Origin: Verrucomicrobiota bacterium
Lineage (GTDB): Bacteria > Verrucomicrobiota > Verrucomicrobiia > Limisphaerales > UBA9464
Length of the DNA stretch: 64,000 bases
Reading direction: 5' to 3'
Assembly (NCBI GenBank): GCA_947471985.1
Contig: CANIZL010000013.1
Coordinates: 17,066 to 81,065 of the forward strand
This document shows, piece after piece, positions 15,324 through 24,600 of the stretch (the stretch's first letter is position 1; every line of letters starts with the position of its first letter). The notes under the pieces are model-generated. The model had not been told where the DNA came from. It saw only the letters and a list, made by a program, of their open reading frames with translations, and did no database searches. Position numbers and translations under genes: made by a program.

Positions 15324-16637
15324 CTACTCGTGCCGCAGGGCTTCGACCGGGTCCATCTTCGCGGCGCGGAGGGCGGGATAGAGGCCGAAAATCACCCCGA
15401 CCAAGGCCGAAATCGTAAAGGCCGCCACCGGCGAGCCCCACGTAATGATCGTCTTCATCTCCGCCACCCGCGACACCACAAAGGGTATCGTCACCCCCAA
15501 CGCCACCCCGAGCAGGCCCCCCACGCCGGAGAGAATCACCGCCTCAACGAGGAATTGCGTCGTTATGTCCTGCCGCTTCGCGCCCAGCGCGCGTCGGATG
15601 CCGATCTCCCGGGTCCGTTCCGTCACGTTGGCCAGCATGATGTTCATAATGCCGATGCCGCCCACCAGCAGCGAAATGGCCGCAATGGAGCCCAGCACGA
15701 GACTGAAGATCCGCTTGGTGCGTTCCGCCTTCTTCAACAACTCCAGCGGCACCACCACGTCATAATCCTTCTTCTTGTGGTTCTTCGACAACAGATCCCG
15801 CACCACATCCGAGACCGGCACCACATCCTCCGGCTTCGCGACCTTCACGGTGATCTCATGCAATTCGATCCGCTGCGCTTCAAAGGAACCCTGACGTCGA
15901 TTCGCCAGCACTTCGCCGTACCGACGCCGGGCGGTCTCCAGCGGGATGAACATCCGGTCCGCCGCGGGCGAGGAACCGCCCGAGCTGGCGTCCCCGCTGT
16001 GCTCCGCGCCCGCCCCGGCCGCCTTGGTGCGCGCCTCCATGACACCCACCACCCGATAGTAATGCTGGCCCACCCGCACGTCCCGGCCCACGGGTTCGTG
16101 CAACGGAAACAGGCGTCGCGCCATCTCTGCGCCCAAGACACAGACGTTCTCTGCGGCGTCCATTTCGGTGTTGGTGAAGAAGCGGCCGCGGGCGACCTGA
16201 TGGTTCCGCGTGCGGGGATAATTCGGGAACGTCCCCACCACTTCCGCATCCACACGGGTCGAAATGTTCCAGACATATTCCCGCATCACCCGCGCCGGCA
16301 GCACGAGTTCCACCGAGGGAATCGTCTTCTCGATCCGGCGGACGTCCTCGTGGGTGAGTCCATAGCTCAGGATATAATTCTCGCGCCGCCCCTGGACCTT
16401 TTCCTCCTCAGGCGGTTTGACACTGCGCAGCAGAATATTCTGCGAACCCAGACTCTTAATTTCCTCCTGCGCGGCGTAGGAGGCGCCCTCCCCAATCGCC
16501 AACATCGCGATCACGGAACAGACGCCGAAGACAATGCCCAGCATCGTCAGAAACGACCGCAGCCGGTGCAGCCAAAGCGAGCGCAGCCCCAATCGAACGG
16601 AGCGCTTGAGCCGGGTGAGCATTAGGGAACGCTTCAT
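15324..16637 (-). CDS. MacB-type ABC transporter permease
   Basis: The 437-residue inner-membrane protein has the MacB/FtsX permease layout: one N-terminal transmembrane helix (SFLTMLGIVFGVCSVIAMLAIGEGA), a periplasmic domain of about 230 residues, then three C-terminal helices beginning FSLVLGSIAAISLLVGGIGIMNIMLANVTERTREIGIRRALGAK, a strong family signature, and the ending YPALRAAKMDPVEALRHE. The ATP-binding protein is encoded separately just upstream, with a 4-bp overlap (16634-16637), so the two form one transporter. With the adaptor and outer-membrane genes upstream it makes a MacAB-TolC-like exporter. The substrate is unknown. Confidence 0.92.
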   Translation of the reverse strand: MKRSLMLTRLKRSVRLGLRSLWLHRLRSFLTMLGIVFGVCSVIAMLAIGEGASYAAQEEIKSLGSQNILLRSVKPPEEEKVQGRRENYILSYGLTHEDVRRIEKTIPSVELVLPARVMREYVWNISTRVDAEVVGTFPNYPRTRNHQVARGRFFTNTEMDAAENVCVLGAEMARRLFPLHEPVGRDVRVGQHYYRVVGVMEARTKAAGAGAEHSGDASSGGSSPAADRMFIPLETARRRYGEVLANRRQGSFEAQRIELHEITVKVAKPEDVVPVSDVVRDLLSKNHKKKDYDVVVPLELLKKAERTKRIFSLVLGSIAAISLLVGGIGIMNIMLANVTERTREIGIRRALGAKRQDITTQFLVEAVILSGVGGLLGVALGVTIPFVVSRVAEMKTIITWGSPVAAFTISALVGVIFGLYPALRAAKMDPVEALRHE

Positions 16638-17320
16638 CGGCGTTGATCGGTTTCCAGCAGGCCGTCGCGCAAACGGATGATCCGATGCGCTCGCTCACCC
16701 ACTGCCGGATCGTGGGTCACCATGATCAGCGTGCGGCCTTGCGCCACGAGTTCATCAAACAGCGCGAGAATCTCCCGTCCGGACGTCGAATCGAGATTGC
16801 CGGTGGCCTCGTCCGCGAGGATCAAACGCGGATCGTTCGCGAGGGCCCGCGCGATGGCAACCCGTTGCTGCTGGCCACCGGAGAGTTCCATCGGTTTATG
16901 CCCCAGCCGATGCCCCAGGCCCACGCGGGCCGCCAGACGCTGGGCGATCTCCCGGGATTCCCCTTCCTCCCGGCCCTGATAGAACAAGGGCACCTCTATG
17001 TTCTCCAGCACCGTGAGCTGTTGGATCAGGTTATAACTTTGAAAAATGAAGCCCAGTCGCGTGCCCCGGATCGTCGACAACGCGTCATCGTCCATGCTGC
17101 TGACGTCATCGCCCGCCAGCCGGTACGTCCCCGAAGACGGCCGATCCAGGCACCCCAACAGATTCAACAACGTGGATTTGCCACAGCCGGACGGTCCCAT
17201 GATGGCCACATACTCGCCGGCGGCGATCTCAAAACTGACCCCGCGCAAGGCGTAGACCATCTCGTCGCCCATGCGGTAGGAGCGGTGGACCTGGTCTAGC
17301 TGGACAATCGGTACAGGCAT
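16634..17320 (-). CDS. MacB/LolD-type ABC transporter ATP-binding protein
   Basis: The 228-residue nucleotide-binding subunit has all motifs intact: Walker A GPSGCGKST (about residues 42-50), Q-loop FIFQSYNL, signature [15 protein letters not shown], Walker B LILADEATGNLD, and the switch His in IMVTHDPAV. The GYRLAGxDVSSMDDD-type insert and the overall length place it in the MacB/LolD group, whose ATPases drive mechanotransmission instead of solute import. It overlaps the permease start by 4 bp and lies 21 bp after the adaptor gene, consistent with one operon from 20889 to 15324. Confidence 0.94.
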   Translation of the reverse strand: MPVPIVQLDQVHRSYRMGDEMVYALRGVSFEIAAGEYVAIMGPSGCGKSTLLNLLGCLDRPSSGTYRLAGDDVSSMDDDALSTIRGTRLGFIFQSYNLIQQLTVLENIEVPLFYQGREEGESREIAQRLAARVGLGHRLGHKPMELSGGQQQRVAIARALANDPRLILADEATGNLDSTSGREILALFDELVAQGRTLIMVTHDPAVGERAHRIIRLRDGLLETDQRR

Positions 17321-17341
17321 GGCGCGCGGAGAATCGTCGGT

Positions 17342-19081
17342 TCAGGCGCCGGCTTTGGGAGCCGCCGCGGCGGCCGGTGCCGCCTTCACCGGGGCCGCCT
17401 TGGGATCCTTGCTCGAATCCGATCCCTCGTTCTCACTCTTCTTTTCGGAATCGGGCGCCCGCAGCAACACCACCTCGCCCGCGCTGATGCCGCTCTTAAT
17501 CTCAATGAATTCGTCGTTGAATTCACCCACCACCACGGGTTTGGCCACCGGCTTCGCGCCGGGGGTATACACCACCTGTTTACCGTCGACCACGCTCACC
17601 GCCTGCAGCGGGATATAGACACAATCGGATATCTGCCGGACCAGGATCTCCACCTTGGTGCTCATCCCCGGCTTCAACCACTCGCGCGTGCCCTGCACAT
17701 CGACACTGCATTGATAAACATTCATGTCCGGACTCATCCAGCGATTCCGTGAATCCGGCAGGACACCGACCTTGCTCACCTGGCCAGTCAGTTTGTCCTC
17801 GGGCTGCGCCTCGGCCGTGATCCGGGCGGTCAGGCCCTTCTTCATCTTTTTGATGTGCGTCTCGTTGATCTGGAGTTTGACGCCCACTTTGGTGGTATCC
17901 GGGATGGTGATGATCACCTGCCGCTCGAACACCTGACTGCCAACGCGGATGGGATCGCGGCCGCCCCAATACATGCCGTCATCGCCGCCACCATACGCGA
18001 CCAGTCCGGAACGGGTGGCCGTGATCACGCACTTGCGAATGGTCTCCTTGATCTCGTTCAGGTTGTCGCGCTCGATCTGATGCCGACCCTCCGCACCGCG
18101 GAGTTTGGCCTCGGCCTGGGCGAGTTTGGAAACTGCCTCCTTGCGCGAACGTTCCAGCAAACGGATGGCTTTCTCAAACTTGCCCACGAGTTCCTCGGCC
18201 ATTTTCGGGAACTCATATTTAATGAACAGATCCTTGGAAGTCTCGGCGGAATCCAACTTGAGTCGTCCCTGATCCGCAGCGGTCTGATCCGACTCCAATT
18301 CCGTCTTGGTCACGAAGCCCTTTTCAAACAGCCGCTTCGTGCCCGCCAGTTTGGACTGGGCCGTCGACAACGCCGTCCGGCTGGTGAACACCTCGTCCTC
18401 GCGCTTCCGCAATTCCTGCTTGGCCATGCCATCCCCCAGCAGCTCGGTCTTGGCATATTTGGAATAATCAATCACCGGCGCGACCAGTTCCGGCACCGCC
18501 ACGGGACTGCCATTGGTGCCGCCGGAGCGCTGCAGCGCGGCCATCGGTTGATTCGTCCGCTCACGGAGCCCCAGTTTATCCACCAATTCCCGCATGATGC
18601 GATCGCCCAGATATTTTTCTGCATCCATATAGGCGAACTTGGAGTCCTGTTCCGCCGCCTTGACGTCCACCCGGTTCTGGTTGCTCTGAATCTCGAATCC
18701 CTGCTGGGCTTCGGTCAGCGCGGACACAGTGGATTGAAACGTGATGTCCTGATTGACCGCATTCTGCTGCAGTTTGGAAGCGTCGAGTTCGACCAGCACC
18801 TTGTTGGTCCGGACATCCTCGTCGGTCACGAAATAGCCCTCATCCACCAGCTTGAGGATCTTGACCTGTTCGCCCCGCACTTCGCAGCGGATTTCCTGCT
18901 TTTCCAACGCCTCAATGGTACCGCTGGCCAGGACGGTGATATCCAACGCACCACGCCGGGCCGTGAACGTACTCCCGTTGCTGGTGACGCCGGACGGGCG
19001 CAGCCACAGGAAAAGCAGCAGCGCGGTAGCCAGGACTCCGACCACGGTCAGCCGGGGGTAGTCTCGAAAGATGCGTATCAT
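17342..19081 (-). CDS. Periplasmic adaptor (HlyD/MacA-like membrane fusion protein)
   Basis: The 579-residue protein has an N-terminal anchor (LTVVGVLATALLLFLWL), a split lipoyl/barrel-sandwich domain (ITVLASGTIEALEKQEIRCEV near residue 48 and GLVAYGGGDDG), and a long central helical region (about 115-345) expected to form the hairpin that reaches the outer-membrane channel. Beta-barrel and membrane-proximal domains follow (KVGVKLQINETHIKKMKKG, then WLKPGMSTKVEILV). It is longer than typical MacA (about 370), mainly in the hairpin, and ends in an Ala/Pro-rich tail with a run of alanines. Its start overlaps the TolC-like stop by 4 bp. Confidence 0.88.
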   Translation of the reverse strand: MIRIFRDYPRLTVVGVLATALLLFLWLRPSGVTSNGSTFTARRGALDITVLASGTIEALEKQEIRCEVRGEQVKILKLVDEGYFVTDEDVRTNKVLVELDASKLQQNAVNQDITFQSTVSALTEAQQGFEIQSNQNRVDVKAAEQDSKFAYMDAEKYLGDRIMRELVDKLGLRERTNQPMAALQRSGGTNGSPVAVPELVAPVIDYSKYAKTELLGDGMAKQELRKREDEVFTSRTALSTAQSKLAGTKRLFEKGFVTKTELESDQTAADQGRLKLDSAETSKDLFIKYEFPKMAEELVGKFEKAIRLLERSRKEAVSKLAQAEAKLRGAEGRHQIERDNLNEIKETIRKCVITATRSGLVAYGGGDDGMYWGGRDPIRVGSQVFERQVIITIPDTTKVGVKLQINETHIKKMKKGLTARITAEAQPEDKLTGQVSKVGVLPDSRNRWMSPDMNVYQCSVDVQGTREWLKPGMSTKVEILVRQISDCVYIPLQAVSVVDGKQVVYTPGAKPVAKPVVVGEFNDEFIEIKSGISAGEVVLLRAPDSEKKSENEGSDSSKDPKAAPVKAAPAAAAAPKAGA

Positions 19082-20889
19082 GGTTTGGAGGCAGGCGAAG
19101 TCGCCGGTGGGACCGCAGGAGAATTGGTGGAAGAACCCGGCGGGACAGTTTCGGGGCCCGGAGTTTCCCAGGAGCCGTTATCGCGGATCCACAAGAGGCC
19201 CATATCCCGCCAATACCGCAGCCGCGCGAGGGTATGGGAAACCACCGCCGTGGTGCGGCCGTTGCGGGCGTTATTCAGATCCGCCTGGGCATCCAGCAGA
19301 TCGCGCGGTTGGCCGCGTCCGAGTTCCATGCGGAGGGATTGTTCCTCCACGCGACGCTCGGCCAGGGTCACCGCCAGTTCGGCGTTGGTGAAATTGCGTC
19401 GAGCCTGTTCCAGCGCCCGCCAATCGGTGGCGATCTGCAGGCGCACATTGTCTTCCGCCAGTGCCCGCTCGCGGTCGGCGCGGGCGGCCGCGATCAGCCC
19501 GCGGCGGTAGGAATTGCGCTGGGCTTTGCGGTCGAGCCCGAGATCCACATTCAGGCCCGCGTCCCACTGATAATTCCGCGGGGTGGGCACGGCCAGGCCC
19601 TGCTGGGTGTTGTCCGAGAAACCGGCGCCGGCGGTGGCATCGATCTGCGGCAGCAAATTGCGCTTCTCGATGGGGACCTTCCGGTGGGCATCCTCGGTGC
19701 GCTCCCGGCTGGTGAGCAGATCCAGACGGAATTTCCGCGCCACCTCCAGCGCCTCGTTCACCGGCACACCGGCCTCGGCGATCTTCAGGTTGGCCAGATC
19801 CTGATCCGCCAGCACCAGCAACGTGGCGACCGGCACCCCGAGGGTGATCTTGAACCGATCCAACGCCTCGAAATAGGCCCGAATGGATTCGCTCCAACGC
19901 GTCTCGGAGGCGAGTTCCGCCTGGCGAAGTTGATCCAGGCCGGCGAGCGGACGCTGTCCCTCGGTGGTAAAGGCCCGTTCCCGGCCCACGTTCTGACGTT
20001 GCCGCTGGAGATCCAGGAAGGAATTCCGGGCGGCGTCCCGGGCCGCGAGCACCCCGTAATAGGCGGTGGCGGTCTGGACGGCGAAGTCCTGGCGGTACTG
20101 GGCAAATTCCCGCAGGGCATAGAGCAGATTGCGCTCGGCCTGCGTGAGGTTTTCCATGGTCGCCTTATATCCCGCGCCGCGCAGCAGCGGCTGGGTGATG
20201 CGGGCGCCCAGGGAACTGCGATCATTCTGCCGGGCATTGATATTGCCGCCGCTCAGGTAGCGAAAGAACGAGGTGGAAAAATCCGTGGTCAACCGTGCCC
20301 CGGTGGCCAGCAACCACCCGGCGCCCAAGGCCACGCGGCCGGTCACCAATTGGCTGGCACTCCGCACCGCCGTCTTGTCCTCACCCGTGATCGGATCCTT
20401 GCCCGCGCGGGTTTCCGCCGAGGACTCCTCCATTGTGCCCCCGGCGTTCCCGGAGAAGATCGGCCGGTACAGGTGCCGGGTCAGCGACAGGTCAAGCGAT
20501 TCGAGAAAGAGCAGTTCCTTGCGGGTTTGATACTCGCGGCTTTGGCGGACGGCGAGATCCAGTGCCGTCTCCAAATCGAGGACCCGTGCGTTTTTCTCCA
20601 CCGCACCCTCGGTCCCGAGGAAATCCGGCGCCGGCGGGGCGACGGGCAGCGTGGCAATATCCACCACGGGCCGGGGCTCGATGGTAAACTGCGGATCCAT
20701 GTTCCGCACCTGACCGGTCTTCCCCCGCAGAATGCGCATGGACTCCCGATCCGCACTTCGCCGATGCTGCTCGGCCGTGCAGCCCGCCGCCACGGCAGCG
20801 ACCACCACGGCCAACAGCAGGGAGGACGAAACCCGCCGCCCGTGGGAATTCGGGGGTGCGGCTGAACAATTCTTGCTGAAGCTCCTCAC
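19078..20889 (-). CDS. TolC-family outer membrane efflux lipoprotein
   Basis: The 603-residue product (GTG start) carries a signal with lipobox-like VAAVAAGC, then a region of about 85 residues before two outer-membrane-efflux-protein repeats. Recognisable parts are LETALDLAVRQSREYQTRKE, a tandem-like LTQAERNLLYALREFAQYR, then VGRERAFTTEGQRPLAGLDQLRQAE and a second repeat ending in LNNARNGRTTAVV. TolC trimers form the outer-membrane and periplasmic tunnel of tripartite exporters. It is the first gene of the leftward operon with adaptor, ATPase and permease, so the operon supplies a complete tripartite machine. The C-terminus is Pro/Ser/Thr-rich. Confidence 0.88.
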   Translation of the reverse strand: MRSFSKNCSAAPPNSHGRRVSSSLLLAVVVAAVAAGCTAEQHRRSADRESMRILRGKTGQVRNMDPQFTIEPRPVVDIATLPVAPPAPDFLGTEGAVEKNARVLDLETALDLAVRQSREYQTRKELLFLESLDLSLTRHLYRPIFSGNAGGTMEESSAETRAGKDPITGEDKTAVRSASQLVTGRVALGAGWLLATGARLTTDFSTSFFRYLSGGNINARQNDRSSLGARITQPLLRGAGYKATMENLTQAERNLLYALREFAQYRQDFAVQTATAYYGVLAARDAARNSFLDLQRQRQNVGRERAFTTEGQRPLAGLDQLRQAELASETRWSESIRAYFEALDRFKITLGVPVATLLVLADQDLANLKIAEAGVPVNEALEVARKFRLDLLTSRERTEDAHRKVPIEKRNLLPQIDATAGAGFSDNTQQGLAVPTPRNYQWDAGLNVDLGLDRKAQRNSYRRGLIAAARADRERALAEDNVRLQIATDWRALEQARRNFTNAELAVTLAERRVEEQSLRMELGRGQPRDLLDAQADLNNARNGRTTAVVSHTLARLRYWRDMGLLWIRDNGSWETPGPETVPPGSSTNSPAVPPATSPASKP

Positions 20890-21044
20890 AAATCAGGAAA
20901 ACCGTTGGAACAGAAACTGATGGACACGTTCAAGGAAAGAACGTCACGAACGAAGGAAAGTTTGTCGGCGACCGGTCTTTTTCTGCTCCGGCACGTTTTT
21001 GGGCGGGTTGGCGCGGATCCGTTGCGATCATCCCGGACCACCTT

Positions 21045-21048
21045 AGGA
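21045..21048 (+). promoter_or_regulatory. Shine-Dalgarno AGGA setting the LtaS-like start
   Basis: AGGA lies 8 nt before ATG 21057, good spacing for a ribosome binding site. It supports 21057 over the in-frame ATG directly after it. The 167-bp divergent gap 20890-21056 must hold promoters for both the exporter operon and this gene; no clear -35/-10 pair was recognised. Confidence 0.5.
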
Positions 21049-21056
21049 TCCCCACA

Positions 21057-23003
21057 ATGATGTCTAACCGTTGGCGAAACGGACGCACCGCACTCGTCGG
21101 TGCTCATTTCGCCTGCTTCATCCTGGCGGCGTTCCTGCTTCGGCTGGCCCTCGCGGTGTTCCTCGGGCCCGGTCGCAAGGCCACCGGCCTCGACTACGCG
21201 CTCGCCTTCCTCATCGGTCTGCATCTCGACGTGGTCGCCACCCTGTGCGTCCTCACCCTCCCCGTCGCCCTCATCGTCGCCATTTCTCCCCGTCGCTGGG
21301 CGGGTCGAACTTTTCGCCGCGTCTGGTTTGGCTTGGGGGTGCTGATCTGGCTCGGACTCGTCTTTCTCCACATTTCGGAAGGCTTTTTCTTCGAGGAATA
21401 CCAGTCCCGCTTCAATCCCGTGGCGATCGATTACCTCATCTATCCCCACGAAGTGTTCGTAAACATCTGGGAGGCCTATCCGGTGCCGCTGGTCGTGGGT
21501 CTGTGTCTCGCCCTGGCATTTGGCATCATGTGGGGCATCAGCCGCTTCATCCGCCGCCGCGAACTGACCACCGAACCGCGGCGTTGGGGGCTGCTCGGCG
21601 GATGGATCGCCGCGACCCTGATCGGACTCCTGAGCCTGCGCTTGTACGACGCCAATTTCAGCCGGGAACGGGCGTTGAACGAAATCTCCCACAACACGTT
21701 TCTTTCCGCCTACACCGCCGTCGCCACCCGCAATCTGGACTACCTGCACTTCTATCCGTCCATGGACCGGACGGCCGCGTATCAAACCGTGCGGACCGCC
21801 CTCGCCCGTCCGGGGATCGAATTCACGGGGCCGCCGGACAGCGTGGTGCGACACGTGAGCGGCGACACCAATCGGCCGCGCTTGAACCTCGTCATCCTGT
21901 TGGAGGAAAGTCTCGGCTCCGAATTCTTCGGCTGCCTCGGCCGGACCAACGCCTCGCTCACGCCGCGGCTCGATGAACTCATCACCCGGGAAGGGCTGCT
22001 CTTCGACAACATTTACGCCGACGGCAACCGCACCATCCGCGGCTACGAGGCCGTGTACGCCAGCTTCCCGCCGCTTCCGGGGGATTCCATCGTGGCGCGG
22101 GATCGCACCGAGGACGTGGAGACCTTGGGCACACTGCTGGGACGCGACGGTTATGACACCACGTTCCTCTATGCCGGACGCGGATTGTTCGACGGCACCG
22201 GCCCGTTCGCGAAGCGCAATGGTTTCCGCAATTTTCTGGAGTTGAAGGATTTCGAAAAACCCGTATTCACGACGGTCTGGGGCGTTTGCAACGAGGACCT
22301 ATACGACCGGGTGCTGGTGGAAGCGCGTCAGAAACACGCGGCCGGACAGGCGTTCTTCATCACATCGATGTCTGTGTCCAACCACAAGCCATTCACCTAC
22401 CCGGCCGGACGCATCGCCGAGGATCCCCTCGAGCGGACCCGCAACAACGTCGTAAAGTATTCCGACTATGCGCTGGGCCGATTCTTCGAGCAGGCCCGGA
22501 AGGAACCGTTCTGGACCAATACCATCTTCTGTGTGGCCGGCGATCATGGGGCGCGGGTCTATGGCAGTCAGACCATTCCCATTCGCAGTTACGAAGTGCC
22601 GTTCATGGTCTTCGGTCCGGCCGTGGTACCGGAACCGCGCCGGGTCAACAAATTGGGCTGCCAATTGGACATCGGCCCCACGCTGCTGGGACTGATCGGC
22701 CGGCCGTACGACACGACCTTCTTCGGCCAGGATCTGCTGCGTCAACCGGAGGCCAGGAGCCGGGTGCTGCTGCACCACAATCGCTCGGTCGGCATCTATC
22801 GCGATCAACACCTGGTGATCTTCAGTCTGAACAAGAAGATCGAGTATTTCCGGGGGAATCCGAAGGTCGAGCAGATGCGACGGGTGGACGCGCCGGACGC
22901 TGTGGCGGAAGCGCTGGTCCACGAAGCGACCGCGATGTTCCAAGTCGGCGACGATCTCTACATGAACCGGCGCTACCGTGTGCCGGTGCCGCCGGTGAAG
23001 TAG
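21057..23003 (+). CDS. LTA-synthase / phosphoglycerol-transferase family protein (alkaline phosphatase superfamily)
   Basis: The 648-residue protein has five N-terminal transmembrane helices (up to about residue 205) and a large extracytoplasmic catalytic domain. It matches the LtaS/OpgB-like branch of the sulfatase superfamily. NLVILLEESLGSEFFG carries the first metal-binding Glu, GNRTIRGYEAVYASFP the nucleophilic Thr (about 326), and FCVAGDHGARVYG the Asp-His metal pair. Such enzymes transfer phosphoglycerol-type groups from phospholipids to envelope glycans; in a Gram-negative bacterium, modification of periplasmic glucans or lipopolysaccharide is more likely than lipoteichoic acid synthesis. 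It is transcribed away from the exporter operon and convergent with the DUF1501 gene. Confidence 0.85.
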   Translation: MMSNRWRNGRTALVGAHFACFILAAFLLRLALAVFLGPGRKATGLDYALAFLIGLHLDVVATLCVLTLPVALIVAISPRRWAGRTFRRVWFGLGVLIWLGLVFLHISEGFFFEEYQSRFNPVAIDYLIYPHEVFVNIWEAYPVPLVVGLCLALAFGIMWGISRFIRRRELTTEPRRWGLLGGWIAATLIGLLSLRLYDANFSRERALNEISHNTFLSAYTAVATRNLDYLHFYPSMDRTAAYQTVRTALARPGIEFTGPPDSVVRHVSGDTNRPRLNLVILLEESLGSEFFGCLGRTNASLTPRLDELITREGLLFDNIYADGNRTIRGYEAVYASFPPLPGDSIVARDRTEDVETLGTLLGRDGYDTTFLYAGRGLFDGTGPFAKRNGFRNFLELKDFEKPVFTTVWGVCNEDLYDRVLVEARQKHAAGQAFFITSMSVSNHKPFTYPAGRIAEDPLERTRNNVVKYSDYALGRFFEQARKEPFWTNTIFCVAGDHGARVYGSQTIPIRSYEVPFMVFGPAVVPEPRRVNKLGCQLDIGPTLLGLIGRPYDTTFFGQDLLRQPEARSRVLLHHNRSVGIYRDQHLVIFSLNKKIEYFRGNPKVEQMRRVDAPDAVAEALVHEATAMFQVGDDLYMNRRYRVPVPPVK

Positions 23004-23040
23004 CCCGCGGGCCACTCCTGACCGCCCGGTGCCGCCGCGG

Positions 23041-24516
23041 TCAAGCGATGATCTCGTTCACGACCTTGCCGTACAAATCCGTCAGCCGGTAATCGCGGCC
23101 GGCGTGCCGGTAGGTGAACTGCTCGTGATCGAAGCCCAGCAGCGCCATAATGGTGGCGTGCAGGTCGTGGATGTGCATCGGCTTCTCCGCCGCCGCAAAG
23201 CCGAATTCATCGGTCGCACCGTACACCGTGCCGCCCTTCACGCCGCCGCCGGCCATCCAGACAGTAAAGCCGTGGTTGTTGTGATCGCGGCCATTCTGTT
23301 TTCCGGCATTGGCCCCGGGCGTGGGTAATTCCACCGTCGGGGTACGGCCGAATTCTCCGCCCCAGATCACCAGCGTTTCATCCAACAGCCCGCGCTGTTT
23401 CAAATCCTTCAAAAGAGCCCCGACCGCCGGATCCGTCTCGCCGGCCAGGCGCCGGTGATTGTCCTCGATGTCGTCGTGGTTGTCCCACGGTTGTCCGGCC
23501 CCGGTCCACACTTGTACGAAGCGCACGCCCCGTTCGATCAAGCGCCGGGCGATCAACATCTGCCGCCCCTGGGTATTTTCCCCGTACGCGCGCCGCACAC
23601 TCTCGGGTTCGAGCGTGACATCAAACGCGTCGGCGGCGTCCATTTGCATCCGGTAGGCGAGTTCGAAACTCTGGATGCGGGCCTCCAGCTGGGCATCCGC
23701 ACGCCGCGCCCGCTGATGCTTCTCGTTTAACGCCTGCAACAGATCCAACTGCCGCCGCTGCTCGGGGAGCGATTGGTAGTGGTTGGTGATATTTTCAATC
23801 AACCGATCCAACTGCGTGTGCTGGGAATCGATGTAGGTGCCCTGATAAACGCCGGGCAGAAACCCGCCCTGCCAGTTCTGCGACTCCTGAATCGGATACC
23901 CACCCGGACACAGCACAATGAAGCCGGGAAGATTCTGATTCTCGCTGCCCAACCCATAGGTCACCCAGGAACCCATGCTGGGTCGCACGAGACGGGCTTC
24001 CCCGCAATTCATCAGCAACAAGGACGGCTCGTGATTCGGCACATCCGCCTTGGCGGAACGGATCACGCAAATGTCGTCGATCGACTCCGCCGTCTTGGCG
24101 AACAACTCCGAAACCTCAATCCCGCTCCGACCGTACCGCTTAAATTTGAAGGGCGATCGATACGCCGCGCCGGTGCGCCGCTCGGTCGCGTGATGGATCG
24201 GGATCTCCTTGCCATGCCATTTATCCAGCAGGGGCTTGGGATCGAAAGTATCGACGTGCGACGGGCCGCCGTTCATGAACAGATGAATCACCCGCTTGGC
24301 CTTGCCAAAACCCGGCTGACCAAAACCCAACGGGGCCTTCGGCTGGAGCGGGTTCGTGAATCCACCATCCGCCCGCGCCGCCGGCGCCAGCCCCAGCGAG
24401 CCCATCAGGCCGGCGAGACCGATGGCGCCCATGCCCATGCCGCACTGATTCAGGAACTGCCGACGCGTCAGAGCGAGATGCTCCGGAGTGGGGGCGTGGT
24501 GACTCATACGATTCAT
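23041..24516 (-). CDS. DUF1501 family protein with twin-arginine signal
   Basis: DUF1501 proteins are alkaline-phosphatase/sulfatase-fold proteins very common in Planctomycetes and Verrucomicrobia. LTRRQFLNQCGMGMGAIGLAGLMGSLG is a Tat signal, so the protein is exported folded. Family motifs include KRVIHLFMNGGPSHVDTFDPKP, ICVIRSAKADVPNHEPSLLLMNCG, GVRFVQVWTGAGQPWDNHDDIEDNH, LVIWGGEFGRTP and NGRDHNNHGFTVWMAGGG. The activity of the family is not established. ATG 24516 is chosen; GTG 24525 and ATG 24507 are close alternatives. The usual DUF1549/DUF1553 partner is not adjacent here, unlike the second DUF1501 gene near 60 kb. Confidence 0.93.
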   Translation of the reverse strand: MNRMSHHAPTPEHLALTRRQFLNQCGMGMGAIGLAGLMGSLGLAPAARADGGFTNPLQPKAPLGFGQPGFGKAKRVIHLFMNGGPSHVDTFDPKPLLDKWHGKEIPIHHATERRTGAAYRSPFKFKRYGRSGIEVSELFAKTAESIDDICVIRSAKADVPNHEPSLLLMNCGEARLVRPSMGSWVTYGLGSENQNLPGFIVLCPGGYPIQESQNWQGGFLPGVYQGTYIDSQHTQLDRLIENITNHYQSLPEQRRQLDLLQALNEKHQRARRADAQLEARIQSFELAYRMQMDAADAFDVTLEPESVRRAYGENTQGRQMLIARRLIERGVRFVQVWTGAGQPWDNHDDIEDNHRRLAGETDPAVGALLKDLKQRGLLDETLVIWGGEFGRTPTVELPTPGANAGKQNGRDHNNHGFTVWMAGGGVKGGTVYGATDEFGFAAAEKPMHIHDLHATIMALLGFDHEQFTYRHAGRDYRLTDLYGKVVNEIIA

Positions 24517-24600
24517 GACCGACACTGGACGATGCGATGGGTCTCCGGATTCGGGAAGAGTTTTTCTCGCCCACGCAGCAGAAAGCTCCGCGCGCCCGGG

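Noticed and set aside
14637..15418. Plus-strand open frames over repeat copies D and E
   Set aside because: They translate the repeat and lack any folded-protein pattern; their similarity to each other comes from the repeat itself.
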